Shown: piece after piece, positions 45,153 through 53,288 of the stretch
How the letters are laid out: each line of letters begins with the position of its first letter
Numbering within the stretch: the stretch's first letter is position 1
NCBI RefSeq assembly: GCF_008370045.1
Contig: NZ_VOBN01000005.1
Span: 1-64,000, forward strand
DNA from: Pseudomonas sp. ANT_J12
GTDB lineage: Bacteria; Pseudomonadota; Gammaproteobacteria; Pseudomonadales; Pseudomonadaceae
Reading direction: 5' to 3'
Length of the DNA: 64,000 bases
The notes under the pieces: model-generated
Seen by the model: the letters and a program-made list of their open reading frames with translations, nothing else
The model's database searches: none
Told to the model about the DNA's origin: nothing
Made by a program: the position numbers and the translations under genes

Positions 45153-45935
45153 ATGAAAAAGGTTCTGTTGTTCACCGCATTGGCGGCTGCCCTGACTGCA
45201 AGCCTGGCCCAGGCTGGCGAGAAACTGGTGGTTGCGGCGACCCCGGTCCCACACGCCGAGATTCTGGAACTGATCAAACCGACCCTCGCCAAAGAAGGCG
45301 TGGATCTGGAAATCAAAGTCTTCACCGACTACGTTCAGCCGAACGTCCAGGTCGATCAGAAGCGTCTGGACGCCAACTACTTCCAGACCCTGCCGTACCT
45401 GAAAAGCTTCAACGAAGGCAAAGGCACTAACCTTGTCACCGTGATCGGCGTGCACGTCGAACCGTTCGGCGGCTACTCGAAGAAAGTCAAAACCCTGGCT
45501 GAGCTCAAGGACGGCGCCACCATCGCCATCCCTAACGAAGGCAGCAACAGCGGCCGCGCCCTGATCCTGTTGCAGAAGGCTGGCCTGATCGAGTTGAAAG
45601 ACCCGAAAAACGCCCTGGCTACCCCGAAAGACATCGCCAAGAACCCGCACAACTTCAAGTTCAAGGAACTGGAATCGGCCATGCTCCCGCGTGTGCTGGA
45701 CCAGGTCGACCTGGACATGATCAACACCAACTACGCGCTGGAAGCAGGCCTGAACCCGGCTAAAGACGCACTGGTGATTGAAGGTGCCGATTCGCCGTAC
45801 GTGAACTTCCTGGTGGCTCGTCCGGACAACAAGGACAGCGACGCCATCCAGAAACTGGCCAAAGCCCTGACCAGCCCGGAAGTGAAAGCGTTCATCGCCA
45901 AGAAGTACAACGGCGCGGTATTGCCAGCGTTCTGA
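45153..45935 (+). CDS. MetQ/NlpA-family substrate-binding protein (orphan)
   Basis: This 260-residue periplasmic binding protein is of the MetQ/NlpA family. A signal peptide ends AQA before GEKLVV. No cysteine lipobox is present, unlike the usual lipoprotein MetQ. Family signatures are ATPVPHAEIL, DYVQPNVQV, LDANYFQTLPYL and IPNEGSNSGRALILL. It probably binds methionine or a related sulfur compound. No ATPase or permease is adjacent; the MetNI pair at 58.1-59.9 kb could serve it. It lies among sulfur genes. Confidence 0.88.
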   Translation: MKKVLLFTALAAALTASLAQAGEKLVVAATPVPHAEILELIKPTLAKEGVDLEIKVFTDYVQPNVQVDQKRLDANYFQTLPYLKSFNEGKGTNLVTVIGVHVEPFGGYSKKVKTLAELKDGATIAIPNEGSNSGRALILLQKAGLIELKDPKNALATPKDIAKNPHNFKFKELESAMLPRVLDQVDLDMINTNYALEAGLNPAKDALVIEGADSPYVNFLVARPDNKDSDAIQKLAKALTSPEVKAFIAKKYNGAVLPAF

Positions 45936-45998
45936 TTTGACGCCGCTTTAAACCCCTTCAAGGTTTCGAACTCCGACGGCTGATGCTAGCGTCGGCGT

Positions 45999-46100
45999 GA
46001 TCGTTCCCACGCTCTGCGTGGGAATGCCTCTAGGGACGCTCCGCGTCCAGTGACGCGGAGCGTCACGGGCTGCATTCCCACGCGGAGCGTGGGAACGATC
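45999..46100. repeat. REP pair, family C
   Basis: Facing GATCGTTCCCACGC and GCGTGGGAACGATC units with inner GACGC/GCGTC arms, about 65 bases after the MetQ-like gene. Confidence 0.9.
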
Positions 46101-46110
46101 AAAGCGCTCT

Positions 46111-46206
46111 TCAGGCCGCCTGCGCCTTCAACGCCCGGCGCAACGCCACCAACAACTTCACGATGTCCTGCGGGTCCAGCCGCTGCGGTGCTTTTACGTC
46201 AGCCAT
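46111..46206 (-). CDS. Candidate 31-residue small protein
   Basis: The frame from ATG 46204-46206 reads MADVKAPQRLDPQDIVKLLV and continues as ALRRALKAQAA to a TGA, 31 residues. A ribosome site GGAAGAG lies five bases before the ATG. The second half would form one amphipathic basic helix. It is divergent from the amino-acid ABC operon and ends just before a REP element, the normal place for a gene end here. It is too short to judge by coding statistics. I cannot name a family. Confidence 0.45.
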   Translation of the reverse strand: MADVKAPQRLDPQDIVKLLVALRRALKAQAA

Positions 46207-46488
46207 ATTCTTCTCTTCCTTGTGATGGGTTTGGCCGGAGTCTGGCCAAAAGCTGTGCGTCCTTGGAGGGGCTTTTTGAAAAAAAGATCCTTCCTACAGC
46301 GAAAAGGAAAATAGCCGTCATCTGTTGTTGCCGCAAATCCACGAGATAGTTTTTTGTGTGATATCAATATGCTTTAACGGTATTTAAATTCCTCTTTTTA
46401 TACCTTTAAAGTCGGTGCCTGCCGGACGGTTATCCACCGTTCATGGACTGCACCACCGTCGCTTACCGAGCGACGTCCAGGATGTTCA
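46207..46488. promoter_or_regulatory. Divergent promoter region, small ORF and amino-acid ABC operon
   Basis: This 280-base region has an AT-rich centre (46345-46420), including GGTAT-N16-ATACC (46379-46404). It should carry the operon promoter and that of the small minus-strand gene. Sulfur control is likely by neighbourhood, but I see no TTATTCC motif. Confidence 0.4.
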
Positions 46489-47154
46489 ATGAACTTCGAT
46501 TACGCTTTTATCCTCAGCACCCTGCCGGCGTTTCTCAAAGCCGTGGGCGTGACGCTGCAGGTCGGCTTCATTGCCATCGGCACCTCGCTGCTGGTGGCGC
46601 TGATCAACGCGACGATCCTGGTGTTTCGCACGCCTTACTTGCAGCGCCTGGTCGGGTTGTATGTGGAACTGGCGCGCAACACCCCGTTGTTGATTCAGCT
46701 GTTCTTCGTCTACTTCGCCCTGCCAACGCTGGGCATCCGCGTTTCCGGATTTACCGCGGCGATCATCACCATGACCTTCCTTGGCGGCGCGTACCTCACG
46801 GAAGTGCTGCGCGCGGGTGTGGATGCGGTGCCGCACGCGCAACTGGAATCGGGCCGCTCCATCGGCCTGTCCCACGGGCAATTGCTGCGCTACGTGATCC
46901 TGCCGCAAGCCGGGATCCTCAGCCTGCCGTCGCTGTTCGCCAATTTCATTTTCCTGCTCAAGGAAACCACCGTGGTTTCGGCGGTGGCGGTGCCGGAGAT
47001 TCTCTACACCACCAAGAGCTACATCGCGCTCTACTACAAAACCTACGAAATGCTCGCCGTGCTGACGCTGATTTGCGTGCTGCTGTTCTTGCCGCTGTCG
47101 CTGCTGCTCAGCCGTCTGGAAAGGAGGCTCCAGCATGGCCAGTTCGGGTCTTGA
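46489..47154 (+). CDS. Polar amino-acid ABC transporter permease 1
   Basis: This 221-residue HisM/GlnP-type permease has about five membrane segments and the ARNTPLLIQLFFVYF motif near 62. The cytoplasmic EAA-like loop lies near 120-140 (ESGRSIGLSHGQLLRYVILPQA). It overlaps the start of the next permease by 20 bases. The operon (two permeases, ATPase, lipoprotein) fits L-cystine or other sulfur amino-acid uptake, judging by location only. Confidence 0.9.
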   Translation: MNFDYAFILSTLPAFLKAVGVTLQVGFIAIGTSLLVALINATILVFRTPYLQRLVGLYVELARNTPLLIQLFFVYFALPTLGIRVSGFTAAIITMTFLGGAYLTEVLRAGVDAVPHAQLESGRSIGLSHGQLLRYVILPQAGILSLPSLFANFIFLLKETTVVSAVAVPEILYTTKSYIALYYKTYEMLAVLTLICVLLFLPLSLLLSRLERRLQHGQFGS

Positions 47155-47794
47155 ATTGCTGTGGGTGTCGTTGCCGCAACTGGGCAAGGGCGCCGCGCAA
47201 ACCTTATCGATTTCCTTTCTGAGCATCGCCATCAGCACCGTCGGCGGCGTGCTTTACGGCGTGCTGCGCACGCTGAATTCGAAATGGCTGAACGCGTTCC
47301 TGCGGGTCTATCTGGAACTGTTCCGCGCGATCCCGGTGCTGGTCTGGCTGTACCTGATGTTTTTCGGCCTGCCGATTTTCTTTGGCCTGAGCATTCCGAG
47401 CTTCTGGTGCGCGGTGCTGGTGCTGTCGCTGTGGGGCGCCAGCGAGGTGGGCGAAGTGGTGCGCGGCGCGTTGTTGTCGTTGCCTCGCGGCCAGCGCGAA
47501 GCGGGGTTGTCGATTGGCCTGGATGGCCCGCAACTCTACGGCTACGTGCTGCTGCCCCAGGCGCTGAAACGCATGACGCCGCCGACCATCAACGTCTACA
47601 CCCGAATCATCAAGACCAGTTCCCTGGCGGTGCTGATCGGTGTGGTGGACGTGATCAAGGTCGGCCAGCAGATCATCGAACGTACCTACGAATCGGTGCT
47701 GATCTACGGCGCACTGTTCCTGTTTTTCTTTTTCATCTGCTACCCGCTCTCGGCCGCCTCGCGCGTGCTGGAGCGGCGCTGGACGCAAGCATGA
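47135..47794 (+). CDS. Polar amino-acid ABC transporter permease 2
   Basis: This 219-residue HisQ/GlnP-type permease is partner to the preceding one. It shows FRAIPVLVWLYLMFFGLP near 65 and the EAA loop REAGLSIGLDGPQLYGYVLLPQAL near 120-145. Its start lies inside the previous gene and its stop overlaps the ATPase start by four bases, so the three are tightly coupled. Confidence 0.9.
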   Translation: MASSGLELLWVSLPQLGKGAAQTLSISFLSIAISTVGGVLYGVLRTLNSKWLNAFLRVYLELFRAIPVLVWLYLMFFGLPIFFGLSIPSFWCAVLVLSLWGASEVGEVVRGALLSLPRGQREAGLSIGLDGPQLYGYVLLPQALKRMTPPTINVYTRIIKTSSLAVLIGVVDVIKVGQQIIERTYESVLIYGALFLFFFFICYPLSAASRVLERRWTQA

Positions 47795-48573
47795 GCGCAT
47801 TGATCGAGTTCAAGGGTTTTAACAAGTTTTTCGGCGAGCAGCAGGTGCTCAAAGAGATCGACCTGCAAGTAAAACCAGGCGAAGTCATCGTGATCCTCGG
47901 CCCCAGCGGCTGCGGCAAAAGCACCTTGCTGCGCTGCCTCAACGGCCTCGAAGTCGCCCACAGCGGCAGCTTGAATTTCAACGGCCGCGAGTTGCTGGAC
48001 AAGGGCACCGACTGGCGCGACGTGCGTCAGCAGATCGGCATGGTGTTCCAGAGTTATCACCTGTTCCCGCACATGAACGTGCTCGACAACGTGCTGCTCG
48101 GCCCGGTCAAAGTACAGAAACGCGATCGCCGCGACGCCCGCGCCCAGGCAGAAGCGCTGCTCGAACGCGTCGGTCTGCTGGACAAGCGCGACGCCTTCCC
48201 GCGTCAGCTCTCCGGCGGCCAGCAGCAACGCATCGCCATCGTCCGCTCGCTGTGCATGAACCCTAAAGTGATGCTGTTCGATGAAGTCACCGCCGCCCTC
48301 GACCCGGAGATGGTCAAGGAAGTGCTGGAAGTGATTCAGTGCCTGGCCCGCGAAGGCATGACCTTGCTCATCGTCACCCACGAAATGGCCTTTGCCCGCG
48401 CCGTGGCTGACCGCATTGTGTTCATGGATGCCGGGCGCATCCTCGAACAAAACCCTCCCGAGCTTTTCTTTACGAACCCGCAAACCGCACGAGCGCAGCA
48501 GTTCCTGGAGAAATTCTCCTACGTCGAAGCCCTGCCCAAAAAGACTCAAACAAAGGAACTGGAACCGCTATGA
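47791..48573 (+). CDS. Polar amino-acid ABC transporter ATPase
   Basis: This 260-residue ATPase has Walker A GPSGCGKST (near 35-43), signature LSGGQQQR (near 140), Walker B VMLFDEVTAALD (near 160) and the H-loop VTHEMAFA. It is of the HisP/GlnQ type. Both ends overlap neighbours by four bases. Confidence 0.92.
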   Translation: MSALIEFKGFNKFFGEQQVLKEIDLQVKPGEVIVILGPSGCGKSTLLRCLNGLEVAHSGSLNFNGRELLDKGTDWRDVRQQIGMVFQSYHLFPHMNVLDNVLLGPVKVQKRDRRDARAQAEALLERVGLLDKRDAFPRQLSGGQQQRIAIVRSLCMNPKVMLFDEVTAALDPEMVKEVLEVIQCLAREGMTLLIVTHEMAFARAVADRIVFMDAGRILEQNPPELFFTNPQTARAQQFLEKFSYVEALPKKTQTKELEPL

Positions 48574-49451
48574 AAACTGCCAAGTCTTCACTCTTTTTAC
48601 TGCCGCTGCTCGGCCTCGCACTGCTGGCCGGTTGCAACAAAACCGAAGAACCGCCGAAGCCGAAAGTCGCCAGCGAAAGCGCCGCGCCGGCCGGCTACCT
48701 GGACAAAATCAAGGCCCGGGACAAGCTGATCGTCGGCGTCTTCACCGATAAGCCACCGTTCGGTTTTGTCGATGAGGCCGGGCGCTACGTCGGTTTTGAT
48801 ACCGACATCGGCCGTCAATTCGCCAAGGATCTGTTGGGCGATGAGAACAAAGTCGAATTCGTCGCCGTTGAACCGGCGAGCCGGATTCCGTTCCTGCAAA
48901 GCGACAAGGTTGACCTGATCCTGGCCAACATGACCGTCACCCCGGAGCGCAAGGAAGCGGTGGAATTCACCAACCCGAACCTCAAGGTCGCGGTGCAGGC
49001 CCTTGTCCCGCAGGGCAGCTCGGTGAAAAACCTCGATGACCTCGCGACCCGCACCACCATCGTGACCACCGGCACCACCGCCGATATCTGGCTGACCAAG
49101 AATCACCCGGACTGGAAACTGCTCAAGTTCGAGAAAAACTCCGAGTCCCTGCAAGCCCTGGCCAATGGGCGTGGCGATGCTTATGCACAAGACAACCTGG
49201 TGCTGTTCAGCTGGGCCAAGCAGAATCCTGGCTACCGCGTGCTGGCCCAGACCCTGGGCGCCGAAGCACCGATTGCACCGGCGGTGAAGAAGGGCAACCT
49301 CGAACTGCGGGACTGGGTGAACACCGAGTTGGCGAAGTTGGGTGAAGAGAAATATCTGCTCAAGCTGTACGACCAGTACGTGCGTAAAGAACTGAGCGAT
49401 GACACCAAGCCTGAGAGCGTGATTGTTGAAGGTGGGAAGTGGCAGGGGTGA
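48570..49451 (+). CDS. Amino-acid-binding lipoprotein of the ABC transporter
   Basis: This 293-residue family-3 solute-binding protein has a lipoprotein signal peptide with lipobox LLAGC near 18-22. The ligand domain starts near 48 (RDKLIVGVFTDKPPFGFVDEAGRYVGFDTDIG) and carries LDLILANMT-like and FTNPNLKVAVQALVPQGS segments. Cystine, cysteine or a similar amino acid is a reasonable ligand given the sulfur neighbourhood; this is not provable from sequence. It is the last gene of the operon. Confidence 0.9.
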   Translation: MKTAKSSLFLLPLLGLALLAGCNKTEEPPKPKVASESAAPAGYLDKIKARDKLIVGVFTDKPPFGFVDEAGRYVGFDTDIGRQFAKDLLGDENKVEFVAVEPASRIPFLQSDKVDLILANMTVTPERKEAVEFTNPNLKVAVQALVPQGSSVKNLDDLATRTTIVTTGTTADIWLTKNHPDWKLLKFEKNSESLQALANGRGDAYAQDNLVLFSWAKQNPGYRVLAQTLGAEAPIAPAVKKGNLELRDWVNTELAKLGEEKYLLKLYDQYVRKELSDDTKPESVIVEGGKWQG

Positions 49452-49462
49452 TTCGCTGACCT

Positions 49463-49623
49463 GATCGTTCCCACCTGTGGCGAGGGAGCTTGCTCCCGCT
49501 GGGGTGCGCCGCACCCCCAAGACCTGAGTATGCGATTTGTCTGAGTTAACGCATCGATGGTTTTACGGCTGCTGCGCAGCCGAGCGGGAGCAAGCTCCCT
49601 CGCCACAAAGCGTGGGAACGATC
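49463..49623. repeat. REP family A element nested inside a family C element
   Basis: A family C left arm GATCGTTCCCAC (49463-49474) is followed by a full family A pair (49476-49607). The family C right arm CGTGGGAACGATC (49611-49623) comes next. The outer arms still pair, so the inner pair looks inserted at the loop of the outer one. Confidence 0.9.
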
Positions 49624-49631
49624 TGTGGGTC

Positions 49632-50792
49632 TTAGTCCGGCCAATTCCACGCCGGCTCATCCAGCACCCGTTGCCCTACGATCCCGGTCTGGCCCAGGGT
49701 CTTCTCCAGCACAATGCAATTGCACTCCAGGTCTTCCTGCAACGCCGAGATCAAGCGCCGGGCATGGGACACCACCCACACCTGACATTGCTCGGACGCA
49801 CGGATGATCAACCGCGCCAACGCCGGCAACAGGTCCGGGTGCAGGCTGGTTTCCGGCTCGTTCAGCACCATCAGCGTTGGCGGTCGAGGCGTCAGCAAGG
49901 CGGCGACCAGCAGCAGATAACGCAGCGTGCCATCCGACAACTCCGCCGCCGACAACGGCCGCAACAACCCTTCCTGATAAAACTCGATGGCGAAGCGTCC
50001 ACCCTGCAACGGTGCGATGTTCAGGCGCGCGCCGGGGAACGCATCGCTGATGGCGGCTTGCAACGCTTCGGGATCACCGATTTCGCGGATGGTCTGCAAC
50101 GCTGCCGCAAGGTCGCGACCGTCGTGGTGCAGCACCGGCGTGCGCGTACCCAACTGCGGTTGACGCACCGGGGCGTCGGCGTCGCTGCGAAAGTGATCGT
50201 AGAAGCGCCAACGGCGGATGAACTCGCGCAGGTGCATGACTTCCGGGGAGGTGCGAAAACTGCCGACCTGATCGAACAGGCTGTCGAAATTCGGCGTGTG
50301 CTGGGCCAGCACATCCCAGTTGCGGCCCTCGCGGGCGCGGATCATCGGGCCTTCGCGATCCACCAGCAGGCTCGCCGGGCGGTAGAGGGCGCCGGCCCAG
50401 ATGCATTCTTTTTTGATTTCCGGGTCGAGGGCAAAGTAAGACTCGGTCGGCGCCGGCAAACCCAGGGCAATCGAATAGCTGAAGTCTTCGCCGGCAAACC
50501 CCAGGCGCAGGCGTTTGACGCCCTGGCGCACGGTGGCTTCGATCGGCACTTCGCCGTTACGCATGCGCCGGCTGATGTTCTCCGGCCCGGCCCAGAACGT
50601 CGAATCCAGCCCGCCCTCACGGGCCAGCGCATTGACCACGCCGCCCTGGGCCGTCTCCGCCAGCAGGCGCAAGGCGCGATAGAGGTTGGACTTGCCGCTG
50701 CCGTTGGGGCCGGTGATCAGGTTCAACCGACCCAGCGGGATCACCAATTTATTGATCGAGCGGTAATTGGCCACCGCGAGGGTTTTGAGCAT
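49632..50792 (-). CDS. AAA-family ATPase (RecF/SMC-like)
   Basis: This 386-residue ATPase has Walker A GPNGSGKSN near 29-37 after an N-terminal MLKTLAVANYRSI strand typical of AAA_21/RecF-like proteins. The signature-like segment LSDGTLRYLLL lies near 295. Walker B reads LMVLNEPETSLHP, with Asn where Asp is usual but with Glu present, and a SHARRLI segment follows. Such proteins act in DNA repair or defence, but here no partner nuclease is adjacent. I start at the ATG at 50790-50792 with a GGAAGC site; the longer frame enters a REP. Confidence 0.82.
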   Translation of the reverse strand: MLKTLAVANYRSINKLVIPLGRLNLITGPNGSGKSNLYRALRLLAETAQGGVVNALAREGGLDSTFWAGPENISRRMRNGEVPIEATVRQGVKRLRLGFAGEDFSYSIALGLPAPTESYFALDPEIKKECIWAGALYRPASLLVDREGPMIRAREGRNWDVLAQHTPNFDSLFDQVGSFRTSPEVMHLREFIRRWRFYDHFRSDADAPVRQPQLGTRTPVLHHDGRDLAAALQTIREIGDPEALQAAISDAFPGARLNIAPLQGGRFAIEFYQEGLLRPLSAAELSDGTLRYLLLVAALLTPRPPTLMVLNEPETSLHPDLLPALARLIIRASEQCQVWVVSHARRLISALQEDLECNCIVLEKTLGQTGIVGQRVLDEPAWNWPD

Positions 50793-51120
50793 GGGGAGCT
50801 TCCTGCTGTGTAGGCGGCCAGTTTGCCTTATTGTCGGCCACATGGAGATCCCCTGTGGGAGCGAGCTTTTGTGGCGAGGGGGCTTGCCTGTGGCGAGGGG
50901 GCTTGCCCCCGTTGGGCTGCGAAGCGGCCCCGCTGTTTTCTCAGATACACCGCATCTGCAGCTATTGCGACTGCTGCGCAGTCGAACGGGGGCAAGCCCC
51001 CTCGCCACAGGTTATTCACTGGGCCCCAGGGTTTGCGCAAACCTGCACGCCCGTTGAACCCTGTTCTAAGCTCACAGTCGTATCGTCACTTGCACGTTCG
51101 TACAAGGAAAAGGAGTCTGC
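50793..51120. repeat. Intergenic region with stacked REP arms, family A
   Basis: No gene is supported in these 330 bases. Bases 50853-51009 hold three left arms in series (CCTGTGGGAGCGAGC, TTGTGGCGAGGGGGCTTGCC, TGTGGCGAGGGGGCTTGCCC) facing one right arm ending CCCTCGCCACA. The triA promoter should lie in 51040-51110. Confidence 0.85.
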
Positions 51121-52224
51121 ATGGCGGGTACCGGATTGAGAATAATAGTGGGGCTGGGCGTGTTCGCCCTGCTGACCGCCTGCGGCGATAAAAAACCGGT
51201 CGAGAAAGACCTGCCGCGCGTCTTCGTGCAAGCGGTCAAGCCTGCGGATTACGCCGCTTCCGTGACCCTTACCGGCGACGTCCAGGCCCGGGTGCAGACC
51301 GAGTTGTCGTTCCGCGTCGGCGGCAAGATCATCCAGCGCATGGTCGATGTAGGTGACCGGGTTTCGGCCAAGCAGGTACTGGCCAAACTTGACCCGAAGG
51401 ACCTGCAGACCAACGTCGATTCCGCCCAGGCCCAGGTCACCGCCGAACAGGCCCGGGTCAAGCAGACCGCCGCCGCGTTCGTGCGCCAGCAAAAACTCCT
51501 GCCCAAGGGCTACACCAGCCAAAGCGAATACGATGCGGCCCAGGCTGCACTACGCAGTAGTCAAAGCGCCCTGACCGCCGCCCAGGCGCAATTGGCCAAC
51601 GCCCGGGAACAACTGAGCTACACCTCGCTGATCTCCGAAGCGCCGGGGGTGATTACCGCGCGCCAGGCCGAAGTCGGCCAGGTCGTGCAGGCCACCGTGC
51701 CGATCTTCAGCCTGGCCCGGGACGGCGAACGCGACGCCGTGTTCAACGTCTACGAATCACTGCTGGCCGAGCCGCCCTCGGACAAATCCGTGGTAGTCAG
51801 CCTGCTCGACAACCCGGCGATCAAAACCACCGGCACCGTCCGGGAAATTACGCCAGCGGTGTCCGCGCAGACCGGCACCGTGCAGGTCAAAGTCACCCTC
51901 AACGGCCTGCCCGAAGGCATGCAACTCGGCTCGGTGGTCAGCGCCACGGCTAAGGCACCGGGCAAATCCGCCGTGGAATTGCCCTGGTCAGCGCTAACGA
52001 AAAACCTCAACGAACCCGCCGTGTGGCTGGTGGACGCCGACGGCAAGGCGCAACTGCACAACGTCACCGTCGGCCGTTACCTGACGGGCAACGTCATCAT
52101 CAGCGACGGCCTGGACGGTGGTGAAAAAGTCATCATCGCTGGCGGCCAGTTATTGCACCCGGGAATGAAAGTGGAAATCGCCGAGAACACCTACAAGGAT
52201 CTGGCGCCGGGAGCTGAACAATGA
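51121..52224 (+). CDS. triA: RND efflux periplasmic adaptor 1
   Basis: This 367-residue membrane-fusion lipoprotein has lipobox LLTAC near 17-21. A lipoyl/hairpin region covers about 45-190, with LTGDVQARVQTELSFRVGGKI and a coiled-coil hairpin rich in Ala/Gln. Beta-barrel domains follow. The operon of two adaptors plus one RND pump is the TriABC layout of P. aeruginosa (PA0156-0158). It ends overlapping triB by four bases. The ribosome site is AAGGAGTC. Confidence 0.88.
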   Translation: MAGTGLRIIVGLGVFALLTACGDKKPVEKDLPRVFVQAVKPADYAASVTLTGDVQARVQTELSFRVGGKIIQRMVDVGDRVSAKQVLAKLDPKDLQTNVDSAQAQVTAEQARVKQTAAAFVRQQKLLPKGYTSQSEYDAAQAALRSSQSALTAAQAQLANAREQLSYTSLISEAPGVITARQAEVGQVVQATVPIFSLARDGERDAVFNVYESLLAEPPSDKSVVVSLLDNPAIKTTGTVREITPAVSAQTGTVQVKVTLNGLPEGMQLGSVVSATAKAPGKSAVELPWSALTKNLNEPAVWLVDADGKAQLHNVTVGRYLTGNVIISDGLDGGEKVIIAGGQLLHPGMKVEIAENTYKDLAPGAEQ

Positions 52225-53288
52225 AGCGCCTGATGCTGTTGACCACCGGTTTGCTACTGGTCGCCTGCTCGAAAAAAGAACCGCCGCCGGAGCCGGTGCG
52301 CCCGGTGCTGTCCATCGAAGTCAAAGCGTTGAGTCAGGAAGACCTCGGCCGTTTCGCCGGCAGCATCCAGGCGCGTTACGAAAGCAATATCGGCTTTCGG
52401 GTGCCGGGTCGGATTGCCAGCCGTAACGTCGATGTCGGCGCCGAAGTCGAGAAGGGCGCCTTGCTCGCGACCCTCGACCCCACCGATCAGCAGAACCAAT
52501 TGCGCTCGGCCCAGGGCGATCTGGCGCGGATCCAGGCGCAGCTCATCAACGCCCAGGCCAGCGCTCGCCGGCAGCAGGAATTGTTTGATCGTGGGGTCGG
52601 CGCCCAGGCGCAACTCGACATCGCCCAGACCGACCTGAAAACCACCCAGGCGTCCCTCGATCAGGCCAAGGCTTCGGTGGATCAGGCCAAGGACCAACTC
52701 AACTACGTGCAATTGCGCACCGATCACAAAGCCATCGTCACCGCGTGGAATGCCGAAGCCGGGCAAGTCGTCACCGCCGGCCAGCAAGTCGTGACCCTGG
52801 CGCAACCGGACATCAAGGAAGCGGTGATCGACCTGCCCGATACCCTGGTCGATCAGTTGCCGGCGGACGTGGTGTTTCAGGTGGCCGCGCAACTGGACCC
52901 GAGCATCACCAGCACCGCGACGATCCGTGAAATCGAGCCCCAGGCCCAAAGCGCGACCCGCACCCGTCGCGCACGCCTGACCCTGACCGACACGCCACCG
53001 GGCTTTCGCCTCGGCACCGCGATCAGCGTGACCCTCAGTTCCGCGATCAAACCGCGTCTTGAATTGCCGCTCAACGCCCTGCAAGAGGTCGATGGCAAAA
53101 CCCGGATCTGGGTGGTCGACCCGCAGACTCAAACCGTTTCCCCTCGGGATGTGAGCCTGATCAGCCGCACCGATTCAACGGTGGTGCTGGCCGACGGCGT
53201 GAAGTCCGGCGAGCGCGTGGTCACTGCCGGTGTAAACAGCCTGAAACCCGGGCAGAAAGTCAAAGTCGATGAGGGCAGCCCGCAATGA
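52221..53288 (+). CDS. triB: RND efflux periplasmic adaptor 2
   Basis: This 355-residue second membrane-fusion lipoprotein has lipobox LLVAC near 12-16. Its hairpin (about 95-165) is rich in Gln and Ala, and the terminal part has GVKSGERVVTAGVNSLKPGQKV. TriC-type pumps need two different adaptors, so this pair is meaningful. It overlaps both triA and triC by four bases. Confidence 0.88.
   Translation: MKRLMLLTTGLLLVACSKKEPPPEPVRPVLSIEVKALSQEDLGRFAGSIQARYESNIGFRVPGRIASRNVDVGAEVEKGALLATLDPTDQQNQLRSAQGDLARIQAQLINAQASARRQQELFDRGVGAQAQLDIAQTDLKTTQASLDQAKASVDQAKDQLNYVQLRTDHKAIVTAWNAEAGQVVTAGQQVVTLAQPDIKEAVIDLPDTLVDQLPADVVFQVAAQLDPSITSTATIREIEPQAQSATRTRRARLTLTDTPPGFRLGTAISVTLSSAIKPRLELPLNALQEVDGKTRIWVVDPQTQTVSPRDVSLISRTDSTVVLADGVKSGERVVTAGVNSLKPGQKVKVDEGSPQ

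Noticed and set aside
49632..50792. AAA ATPase as part of an anti-phage system
   Set aside because: RecF-like ATPases can be defence components (for example OLD/Gabija-like), but no TOPRIM nuclease domain, helicase or partner gene is adjacent, so a defence call is not supported.
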